Source: Candidatus Coproplasma avistercoris
GTDB taxonomy: Bacteria; Bacillota; Clostridia; Christensenellales; Borkfalkiaceae
Length of the DNA stretch: 42,453 nt
Assembly (NCBI GenBank): GCA_018711385.1
Contig: DVIK01000028.1
Location: 1-42,453, forward strand
Reading direction: 5' to 3'
Below, piece after piece: positions 17,045-24,531 of this stretch. The notes beneath the pieces were generated by a model, which worked only from the letters and a program-made list of their open reading frames with translations, had not been told where the DNA came from and made no database searches. The position numbers were made by a program, and so were the translations under genes. Each line of letters opens with the position of its first letter. Within the stretch, counting starts at the first letter, position 1.

Positions 17045-17917
17045 ATGAAGACAAGAGTTATAACTAGCACCGTCTATATGCTGGCGGTGGCGGCGCTGTG
17101 CGCCGCAAAATGGTTTATACCCGACGGCTGGGGCGCGCTGCTTTTCGACGCGCTCTTTCTCGCGGTGGCGGCAATAGGTTCGTTTGAACTTTTAAGGGCG
17201 TTCGGCGGCGTATCGGTCGTCCAGCGCGCGGTGGCGTGCACGTTCTGCGCGCTCTCAGCGCCCATGTACGCGCTCACGGCCATGCTCATGGGCAGCGGCT
17301 GGACAGGCGCGGCGGTGGCGCTTTGCCTGGGGCTTTTAGGCGTGTTCTTCGCCTTTGTGGCGGATCATTCCCGTTCCGACGCGAACAGTACGCTCCGTTC
17401 GGCATTCGCGCTCGTATATGTGGGGTTGCTTTCCGCCGTGCTCGCGGCCTCCAACCACCTCACTGCGGGCGATAACTCCATGTTTGCCATGCTGTTCCTG
17501 TTTTTAAGCGTGCCCTTCTCCGATGCCGGCGCCTACCTCATCGGCATTGCGCTCGGCAAAAAACTGCCCGCAAAGCTCGCGCCCGCGATCAGTCCCAACA
17601 AGACGGTCATAGGCGCCGTCGGCGGACTGATAGGCGGAATGGCGGGCGGTGTGGCCGCCTACTACATCCTCGTGGCGCTCGGCGGCACGTTCGCGTCCTC
17701 CTCGGCGCTGCCCGGCTGGGCGTTTGCGCTGATAATAGGGCTTGCGGTATCGGTCTGCGAGCAGTTCGGCGATCTGTTCGAAAGCGCGATAAAGCGCTCG
17801 TGCGGGGTAAAGGACATGGGCAATCTGCTGCCGGGTCACGGCGGCGTGCTCGACCGCTTCGACGGCACTTTGTTCGCGGGCATAGTCATATTCCTCGCGT
17901 TCACGTTCGTCGCCTGA
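17045..17917 (+). CDS. cdsA: phosphatidate cytidylyltransferase
   Basis: Polytopic; SVCEQFGDLFESAIKRSCGVKDMGNLLPGHGGVLDRFDG signature. Confidence 0.95.
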   Translation: MKTRVITSTVYMLAVAALCAAKWFIPDGWGALLFDALFLAVAAIGSFELLRAFGGVSVVQRAVACTFCALSAPMYALTAMLMGSGWTGAAVALCLGLLGVFFAFVADHSRSDANSTLRSAFALVYVGLLSAVLAASNHLTAGDNSMFAMLFLFLSVPFSDAGAYLIGIALGKKLPAKLAPAISPNKTVIGAVGGLIGGMAGGVAAYYILVALGGTFASSSALPGWAFALIIGLAVSVCEQFGDLFESAIKRSCGVKDMGNLLPGHGGVLDRFDGTLFAGIVIFLAFTFVA

Positions 17918-17929
17918 AAAAATGCGGAA

Positions 17930-17960
17930 ATTTCCCTCCCGTAAGCGGAGGGATTTTTTA
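17930..17960 (+). terminator. intrinsic terminator after cdsA
   Basis: TCCCTCC-CGTAAGC-GGAGGGA followed by TTTTTT. Confidence 0.75.
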
Positions 17961-18034
17961 TGGGCAAACCGGAATATTGTCATTAAACGGCGCGCGGCCG
18001 GGTATAATATTTTTAGCCGCGCCATAGGTGTGTT

Positions 18035-19198
18035 ATGAAGAGGATCGCGCTCATAGGCAGCACGGGCAGCATAGGCCGGCAGACGATAGAGGTCGCGCTC
18101 GCCTCGCCCGATGAATTCAGAATAGTTGCGATGGCGGCGGGCAGTTCCCATGCGGAGTTTTCCCGTCAGGTTGCCGCGATAAAGCCGGAGTATGCCGCCC
18201 TGGCAGACGGCGCCGCCGCGCGCAAGGTCACCGAAATTCCCGCGTGCACGGCGTTTGCCGGCGGAGAGGAGGCCGCGCTTGCGGCCGCCGCCTGGGATAC
18301 TGCGGACGTGGTGCTCGTGGCGGCGGGCGGCTTTGCCGGGCTGAAATATTCGCTCGCGGCGATAAGGGCCGGCAAGACTCTCGCCCTCGCCAATAAAGAG
18401 ACTCTGGTGTGCGGCGGCGACTGCGTCATGCCGCTTGCGGAGCGCGCCGGGGTGGAGATACTGCCCGTAGACAGCGAACATTCGGCCATATGGCAGTGCC
18501 TGGGCCTGAACAGGCGCGCGCCGTTCAGGCGGCTTATAATCACGGCGAGCGGCGGGCCGTTCAGGGGATATACCGCGGAACAGCTCAGATCCGTCACGCC
18601 GCAGATGGCGCTCAGGCACCCCACGTGGAGCATGGGCGCAAAGATCACGGCCGACAGCGCCACCATGCTCAACAAGGGATTCGAGATCATCGAAGCTCAC
18701 CACCTGTTCGGTGCGGAATATACCGCGATCAACGTTGTGATCCACCCGCAGAGCATAGTCCACTCCATGGTGGAACTGTGCGACGGCGCGGTGCTTGCGC
18801 AGCTCTCGCGGCCAACCATGAAGCTGCCCATACAGCTGGCGCTCTCCTACCCGCAGCGGCTGCCGCTCGCGGATGCGCGGCTCGATTTTTCAAAGGCGCT
18901 CTCGCTGGAATTTCTGCCGCTCGAACGGGGCATGTATCCCTGTTTCGACATCGCCTTGCAGTGCGCAAGGGAGGGCGGAACGCTGCCCTGCGCGCTCAAC
19001 GCCGCAGGCGAAGTGGCGGTGCGGGCCTTCCTCGAAGGGGAAATAGCTTTCACGCAGATCGCCGACGTGCTCTCCGGCGTGCTCTGCCATACGGTGCGCG
19101 GCGAGGCCGACTGTTACGAGGCGCTGTGCGAGGCCGACGGGCGCGCGCGCATTGCGGCGGGGGAGCTCGTCCGCAGGCTGGCGGGGCGGCCTACATAA
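18035..19198 (+). CDS. dxr: 1-deoxy-D-xylulose 5-phosphate reductoisomerase
   Basis: RIALIGSTGSIGRQTIEV...LANKETLVCGGD...PVDSEHSAIWQCL...VVIHPQSIVHSMVE. Confidence 0.96.
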   Translation: MKRIALIGSTGSIGRQTIEVALASPDEFRIVAMAAGSSHAEFSRQVAAIKPEYAALADGAAARKVTEIPACTAFAGGEEAALAAAAWDTADVVLVAAGGFAGLKYSLAAIRAGKTLALANKETLVCGGDCVMPLAERAGVEILPVDSEHSAIWQCLGLNRRAPFRRLIITASGGPFRGYTAEQLRSVTPQMALRHPTWSMGAKITADSATMLNKGFEIIEAHHLFGAEYTAINVVIHPQSIVHSMVELCDGAVLAQLSRPTMKLPIQLALSYPQRLPLADARLDFSKALSLEFLPLERGMYPCFDIALQCAREGGTLPCALNAAGEVAVRAFLEGEIAFTQIADVLSGVLCHTVRGEADCYEALCEADGRARIAAGELVRRLAGRPT

Positions 19199-19246
19199 AA
19201 ATATGCGCGCCCGCCGCATCGCGGCGGGCGCTCTTCAAGGGGTAAG

Positions 19247-20350
19247 ATGTATCTGCTTTTGTCCTCCGCGCTCGGCGGGATAGGTTCCGTGTTGCTCGCC
19301 GTGCTGATATTGCTCGCAATGATAACCGTGCACGAATTCGGCCACTACCTTTCGGGCAGGGCGCTCGGGTTCGCTGTGGAGGAATTTTCCGTGGGCTTCG
19401 GGCCGGCGCTGTTCAAACGCAAAAGCAGGCGCACGGGCGAGCTGTTCAGCATACGCGCCGTGCCGCTCGGCGGCTACTGCGCATTTGCGGGCGAGGAGGG
19501 CGAGAGCGGCTTCAACGCAAAGCCGCCGTGGAAGCGGATAATAGTGCTCGTCTCGGGCGCGCTGGCAAACTACCTGCTCGCCGTCGCGCTCATCATGGTC
19601 GCGTTTGCCGCCTTCGGCCAGACAGCGCTGCGCATAGACGGCGTGACCTATCCCGACGGGTACGACAGCTCCGACAGCTTCGTCGCGGGCGACGTGCTGT
19701 TGCGGGCGGAGGGCAGGGGCATATACCTCACCACCGACATAATGGATGCGCTCGCGGGGAAGAGCGCCGGCGAAAGGGTTGATTTCACCGTCAGCCGCGG
19801 CGGCAAAGAGACGGATATAGGCGTGGAGCTGCGCGCCGACTGCAATTTTTCCGGCTCGGCCGACACCTCGCTCATGTGGGAGGCGCTCGGGGTGGACAGC
19901 GCCGTGGGTGAAGACGGCGTGGAATATCTGATGCTCAGTTCGGTCAATGTGCGCTTCCCGTTCTTCGAAAGCGTGGGCCGCAGCTTTGCCTATTCGGTAA
20001 AGATAGGCGGCACCATCTTCCGCGTGCTGGGCGAACTGATAACCGGCAATCTTTCGCTGAACGCCGTGGGCGGGCCCGTGACTACCATAAAACTCACCTC
20101 GCAGCTGGCGGCGCAGGGGGTGCAGAGCATGCTGGAGATCGCGGCATATATAGGGGTCAATCTTGCCGTGTTCAACCTTCTGCCAATACCCGCGCTCGAC
20201 GGCAGCAAGGTCGTTTTCTGCCTGATAGAGCAGGTGCGCGGCAGGCCCGTGTCCCGAAAGGTGGAATCGGCGATCCACTTCGTCGGATTCATTTTCATCT
20301 TAGGCTTTGCGCTGCTTGCCGACCTTCTGCAGTTCGTCAGGTGCGGATAA
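19247..20350 (+). CDS. rseP: RseP/RasP site-2 zinc metalloprotease
   Basis: HEFGHYLSGRALGFAVEEFSVGFGP; NLAVFNLLPIPALDG. Confidence 0.93.
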   Translation: MYLLLSSALGGIGSVLLAVLILLAMITVHEFGHYLSGRALGFAVEEFSVGFGPALFKRKSRRTGELFSIRAVPLGGYCAFAGEEGESGFNAKPPWKRIIVLVSGALANYLLAVALIMVAFAAFGQTALRIDGVTYPDGYDSSDSFVAGDVLLRAEGRGIYLTTDIMDALAGKSAGERVDFTVSRGGKETDIGVELRADCNFSGSADTSLMWEALGVDSAVGEDGVEYLMLSSVNVRFPFFESVGRSFAYSVKIGGTIFRVLGELITGNLSLNAVGGPVTTIKLTSQLAAQGVQSMLEIAAYIGVNLAVFNLLPIPALDGSKVVFCLIEQVRGRPVSRKVESAIHFVGFIFILGFALLADLLQFVRCG

Positions 20351-20359
20351 AAGAAAGTA

Positions 20360-20395
20360 AAGGCGGGCTGCACTATAGTTGCAGCCCGCCCTTAT
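20360..20395. terminator. strong hairpin between convergent rseP and thiT-like gene
   Basis: AGGCGGGCTGCA...TGCAGCCCGCCC. Confidence 0.75.
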
Positions 20396-20435
20396 GTTTG
20401 CGCTATTTAAGGCATATATGCAGGGGTATTTGTAT

Positions 20436-21653
20436 TTAAGCGTTGCTGCCGGCCTGCTGCGTCTGCGTGGCGGCGGGCTTTTCGAACTCGCCGTAGCGCA
20501 TTATCTCGCGCCTTAAATTGCCCGAAGAGAGCAGCAGCGTGCCCACTGCTATGACAATTATCATTTCGGGTATTATGTAGAGCGACTGATACACGAACGA
20601 ATAGAAGTAGGGGTTGGCGAGAGCGGATATCCCGTATTCCTCGGCATAGTCTGCGCCGAACACGCCGAAGGCGAACACGCCCGAGAAGAAGTGCGAAAGA
20701 TAGCGCGTCACGCCCGCTATCGTCCCTCCGAGCGCGAACTGCGTGCGCATCCTGCCCTTTAAGGCGGGCACATTCCTCAGACATCCCGTCAGCGCTATCG
20801 CCATGAACGCCGTTACATAGTCGAGCACGAACTGTGCGGGGTGCAGTATCCACGCGTCCTGTATCGCCTGCAGGAAGCCGTACACCACGCCCGCGACCAG
20901 GCCCTTTTTGCAACCGAACATGTAGCTGTACAGCATGAGCGGCAGCAGCGAAGCCAGCGTTATCGAGCCGCCCATGGGCATGCGGATTATCCTTATGTAG
21001 GAGAGCGCGAAAGACAGCGCTATGCACACCCCGCCGAAGGTTATCGCGCGCGTATCGAATCCCTTCGTGCGGTCGGCAAAAAAGCTCGCGCCTATTATTG
21101 CGGCGGTCAGCGCTATCGCGCATATATACATGGCCGCACTGTTTCCCGGGTCGTTTTCGACGCCGTTCCACTCGCCCGCCGCGCCGCTCGAATAGTAGAC
21201 GATAAGGCATACTATTGCGGCAATGAGCGCCGCGCCCGCAACCGAGACGGCGGCTGTCTTCACCGCCTTTACAGGTTTAAGCGCCACCGCAAACCCGCCC
21301 GCAACGGCGGCGACGGCAAACACCAGCAGCGGGTAAAAGGTGATGGGCACAAGGCTCTCTTCTCCCTTGGCGACGTCGCTGAAATAGCACGCCGCAAAGG
21401 TGATTATGGCGGCCGCGGCGTAGCCGAGCAGGGTGAACAGAGCTATCCTGTTGGCCTTTTTCTGCCTTGCGTCCGTGCCCTCTGCGGGGGCGGTGCGCCA
21501 CAGCACCAGCTTTGTTACGGCAAACGCTATAAGCAGGGCTATCGCCAGCCACAGCGCAACCGTGCGGCAGCCGTCGGTGGCAGTTTCGAAGTTGGCGAAA
21601 TAATTCACCACGTCATTCATCATGTCGCCGAAGGCAAGCAACGAAGTATTCAT
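20436..21653 (-). CDS. thiT: ThiT-like thiamine ECF transporter S component with N-terminal membrane extension
   Basis: C-terminal ITFGGVCIALSFALSYIRIIRMPMGGSITLASLLPLMLYSYMFGCKKGLVAGVVYGFLQAIQDAWILHPAQFVLDY; TPP riboswitch upstream; RBS AAGGAGG. Confidence 0.85.
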   Translation of the reverse strand: MNTSLLAFGDMMNDVVNYFANFETATDGCRTVALWLAIALLIAFAVTKLVLWRTAPAEGTDARQKKANRIALFTLLGYAAAAIITFAACYFSDVAKGEESLVPITFYPLLVFAVAAVAGGFAVALKPVKAVKTAAVSVAGAALIAAIVCLIVYYSSGAAGEWNGVENDPGNSAAMYICAIALTAAIIGASFFADRTKGFDTRAITFGGVCIALSFALSYIRIIRMPMGGSITLASLLPLMLYSYMFGCKKGLVAGVVYGFLQAIQDAWILHPAQFVLDYVTAFMAIALTGCLRNVPALKGRMRTQFALGGTIAGVTRYLSHFFSGVFAFGVFGADYAEEYGISALANPYFYSFVYQSLYIIPEMIIVIAVGTLLLSSGNLRREIMRYGEFEKPAATQTQQAGSNA

Positions 21654-21737
21654 TGAAATGTCCTCCTTCTACCGCCGAAAAGCAAAAGGGCCGCCCTCTT
21701 TTTTACGCGCAAAAATAAAGAGAACGACCGCAGTTTA

Positions 21738-21826
21738 TTGGTCCTTGTACTATCGCTCAAGCATTACCTTGCCGATTCAAAGGGTATGATCTCAGCCTTT
21801 TCAGGCACCCCCGACGGTATTACGTT
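21738..21826 (-). ncRNA. TPP (THI-box) riboswitch
   Basis: Minus strand: GGGGGTGCCTGAAAAGGCTGAGATCATACCCTTTGAATCGGCAAGGTAATGCTTGAGCGATAGTACAAGGA. Confidence 0.9.
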
Positions 21827-21858
21827 GTAAATTTGCGGGCAATGCCCGACTACAAAAA

Positions 21859-21887
21859 ATTATATTACGTATGCCCCTTTAAGTCAA
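21859..21887 (-). promoter_or_regulatory. promoter for the riboswitch-thiT transcript
   Basis: Minus strand TTGACT-17-TATAAT. Confidence 0.7.
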
Positions 21888-21916
21888 TTGAATTTGAGCG
21901 GAAAATGTATTATAAT
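21888..21916 (+). promoter_or_regulatory. promoter for the yfbR-like gene
   Basis: TTGAAT-17-TATAAT. Confidence 0.65.
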
Positions 21917-21951
21917 GGCAATGGAAAACAGAACAGGACAGGGAGGACGCA

Positions 21952-22542
21952 ATGCCTTACAATTTTTATGCCTTCATGGACAGGATGAAATATATAAAGC
22001 GCTGGTCGCTCATGCGCTCGGTGCGGGAAGAGAATATAATGGAACATTCCCAGCAGGTCACGGTGATAGCGCACGCGCTCGCCGTCATCGAAAACAAGCT
22101 GTTCGGCGGCAGGCTGGACGCGGGCAAGTGCGTGCTGTACGCGCTCTATCACGAGTGCCCCGAGGTGCTCACGGGCGACCTGCCCACGCCCATAAAGTAT
22201 TTCAACGGCTCCATCACGGGCGCATACAAGGATATCGAGGACGTCGCGTGCGACAGGTTGCTCTCTACCCTGCCCGAGGAGCTCAGAGATGAGCTTTCGC
22301 CCTGGGTAAAGGCCGATACCTCCTGCGCGGAGTGGAAGGTCGTAAAGGCTGCAGACAGGCTCTCGGCGTACATAAAATGCCTCGAAGAGCGCCGCTGCGG
22401 CAACACAGAGTTCGAAAAGGCGGAAAAGTCCATAAGGGAGGATATCCTCTCGCGCGGGCTTAAAAGCGCGGAATATTTCATGGAAAACTTCATTCCACCG
22501 TTCACGCTCACGCTCGATGAGTTGGAAAAGGGGATAATGTAG
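21952..22542 (+). CDS. yfbR: YfbR-like HD-domain 5'-deoxynucleotidase
   Basis: MKYIKRWSLMRSVREENIMEHSQQVTVIAHALAVI...ALYHECPEVLTGDLPTPIKYFN...VKAADRLSAYIKCLEE. Confidence 0.88.
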   Translation: MPYNFYAFMDRMKYIKRWSLMRSVREENIMEHSQQVTVIAHALAVIENKLFGGRLDAGKCVLYALYHECPEVLTGDLPTPIKYFNGSITGAYKDIEDVACDRLLSTLPEELRDELSPWVKADTSCAEWKVVKAADRLSAYIKCLEERRCGNTEFEKAEKSIREDILSRGLKSAEYFMENFIPPFTLTLDELEKGIM

Positions 22543-22550
22543 GAGGATGC

Positions 22551-22886
22551 ATGAAGAAGGTAAAGATAACCATATTAAAGACCACGCTCGATAAGGGGCT
22601 TGCGGCGGAGTACGGCATAGCGGGGCTCACCCGCTGCCCGCTGATGAAGAAGGGGCAGGTGTTCTATGCGGACTACGCAAAGCCGGAGGGCTTCTGCGAC
22701 GAGGCGTGGAAGGCCGTCTATCAGTATGTATTTGCGCTGGCGCACGGCGCGGGCTCAGGCGGCGGGCTGTTCTATTACGGCGACTGGATAAGAAAGCCGG
22801 GCGTCGCCATATGCAGCTGCAACGACGGGCTGCGCCCCGTCATCATGAAGCTGGAGGTCGAGGACGCGCCCTCTGCAGATTTTTAA
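22551..22886 (+). CDS. TIGR04076 family protein
   Basis: KVKITILKTTLDKGLAAEYG...CPLMKKGQVFYADYAKPEGFCDEAWKAVYQYVFAL...CNDGLRPVIMKLE. Confidence 0.75.
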   Translation: MKKVKITILKTTLDKGLAAEYGIAGLTRCPLMKKGQVFYADYAKPEGFCDEAWKAVYQYVFALAHGAGSGGGLFYYGDWIRKPGVAICSCNDGLRPVIMKLEVEDAPSADF

Positions 22887-22889
22887 GCC

Positions 22890-22927
22890 ATAAAAAAATT
22901 CCCGCCTGTCTGCGGGAATTTTTTTGC
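22890..22927. terminator. bidirectional terminator between convergent genes
   Basis: AAAAAAATTCCCGC-CTGTCT-GCGGGAATTTTTTT. Confidence 0.85.
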
Positions 22928-22951
22928 GGCTTTCGCCGCGCCGTATTGTTT

Positions 22952-23146
22952 TCAGCAGCCGTGGCAGTTCTTGCAGTTGCCGCTGCAGTGCGGGCGCTGT
23001 TTGCCCGTGGCGGAAAACATCTGCCCGCTGTAGCTGCGCTCCGCCCTGCTTCCGCAGCCGGGGCACTTCACCTCGTCGTCGAATCTTTTTACAAGCTCTT
23101 CGAATTCCTTCCCGCAGGAAGGGCACTTATACTGCAAAATAGGCAT
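22952..23146 (-). CDS. FmdB-type zinc ribbon protein
   Basis: MPILQYKCPSCGKEFEELVKRFDDEVKCPGCGS; extra Cys-rich tail CSGNCKNCHGC. Confidence 0.85.
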   Translation of the reverse strand: MPILQYKCPSCGKEFEELVKRFDDEVKCPGCGSRAERSYSGQMFSATGKQRPHCSGNCKNCHGC

Positions 23147-23148
23147 GG

Positions 23149-24153
23149 TTACTTTTTATCCTTATCCTTGCGTTTCTTATTGCGGCGCGTCCTTTTTATC
23201 ACGTCGCCGTTTTTCATGAACTTGCCTAAGAATATGCCCACGCCCACGGTGAGCAAAAGCGTGCAGGCGAGTATCACCCAGAACCACAGCCCCGAGTTTG
23301 TGCCCTCGCCTATCTGCCCGGGCACGTAAACGTTCATGCCCCAGAATCCCGCGATCATCGTCGGTATCGCCAGCAGCACGGTGATTATGGTCAGCTTCTT
23401 CATGCTGTTGTTGGCGTTGTTGGAGATCATCGAACCGTAGGCGTCCATCGTCACGGTGAGTATGTCCTTGTATATGTTGCACATCTCCATCGCCTGCTTG
23501 CTCTCTATGGCCACGTCGTCGTACAGGTCCTGATAGTCCTCGCGCGTGGTCACTGCCTCCGCCTTGGAGAGCTTCTCCTGTACGCCGTAGTTGGAGTTGA
23601 GCGACGTGGAGATATATACCAGCGAGTTTTCGAGATCCAGAAGCTGCGCTATCTCCTCGTTCTTCATCGTCTTGCCCAGCTCTGCCTGAACGCGGCGCGA
23701 CTTTCTGTCGATCTGGGTGAGGACGTTCAGAAAGCGCTTTGCGTTGCCCAACATGAAGTTGAGCGTGAATAAAACGGGCTTTTCGGTGAGCACCTTCTGC
23801 CTGCCCGTTATGAAGTCTTTGAGCACGGGGTTGCCTTTAAGGCAGACGGTGACAACGCATTTTGAATTGTATATGACTGCGAGGGGGAGGGTGGAGTATA
23901 CGTCGCCGCTGTCGCCCTCCTCGATGACAGGGCAGTCGAGTATGAACATATAGTTGCCGTCGTCGATCTCGGCACGCGCGCGCTCCTGGTCGTCCAGCGC
24001 CGAGGCGAGCATATCCTCGGAGATGCCCGAAAGCGCGGCGATGTCCTCCATCTCGTCGTCGGTGGGGTTTATCATATCCACCCAGCACAGCGGGCGGAAC
24101 CCTTCGAGCTGCATAAGCGGGCGTTTTTCCGAAGTGCAAAAGAACTGTACCAT
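23149..24153 (-). CDS. corA: CorA-family magnesium transporter
   Basis: C-terminal PTMIAGFWGMNVYVPGQ with GMN motif and two TM helices. Start placed at MVQFFCTSEK (24153) because the longer ORF runs through the leader terminator. Confidence 0.88.
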   Translation of the reverse strand: MVQFFCTSEKRPLMQLEGFRPLCWVDMINPTDDEMEDIAALSGISEDMLASALDDQERARAEIDDGNYMFILDCPVIEEGDSGDVYSTLPLAVIYNSKCVVTVCLKGNPVLKDFITGRQKVLTEKPVLFTLNFMLGNAKRFLNVLTQIDRKSRRVQAELGKTMKNEEIAQLLDLENSLVYISTSLNSNYGVQEKLSKAEAVTTREDYQDLYDDVAIESKQAMEMCNIYKDILTVTMDAYGSMISNNANNSMKKLTIITVLLAIPTMIAGFWGMNVYVPGQIGEGTNSGLWFWVILACTLLLTVGVGIFLGKFMKNGDVIKRTRRNKKRKDKDKK

Positions 24154-24367
24154 AGCTTTGTACCGCCTTGAAATTAGTAAAAAAATGCACGGGATAAAAA
24201 CCCGTGCCAAGGAAGGTATGGTACGGAATTTTTATCTCTTAAAGTATTGTGTTACAGTTAAAACTGTAATATGGGTCCATAAAAAACTCCCCGTCCGCGC
24301 GGACGTAATTATTCGGCTGCGCACGCATTTGCGCACGGCAAAAAAGACCGCATATCCGCATCGGTGT
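24154..24367 (-). promoter_or_regulatory. long structured leader of corA with intrinsic terminator
   Basis: Terminator GCACGGG-TTTTTAT-CCCGTGC-A-TTTTTTT (minus, 24207..24179); IR TTACAGTTTTAACTGTAA (24252-24269); GTCCGCGCGGAC palindrome. Confidence 0.6.
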
Positions 24368-24373
24368 AACCCT

Positions 24374-24402
24374 ATTATAATGTATTATATTCCGTTTGGC
24401 AA
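24374..24402 (-). promoter_or_regulatory. promoter for corA leader
   Basis: Minus strand TTGCCA-17-TATAAT. Confidence 0.65.
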
Positions 24403-24531
24403 GCAAAAGGCAAAAAAATCCGGCAAAATTTAACGCCCGCGCGCCCGCGGTTGCGGGCGCGCGGGGCCGATGCGCGCGTTGTTCAGGGCATATATGCGGT
24501 GCGATCTGCTGTTTTGCCGCCGGATGCCTTG

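Noticed and set aside
24154-24210. Longer corA start (24210)
   Set aside because: The extension MARVFIPCIFLLISRRYKA is encoded by the terminator hairpin and T-tract; 24153 preferred.
24154-24367. M-box magnesium riboswitch in the corA leader
   Set aside because: Position is right but I could not match the M-box consensus; kept only as an unassigned structured leader.
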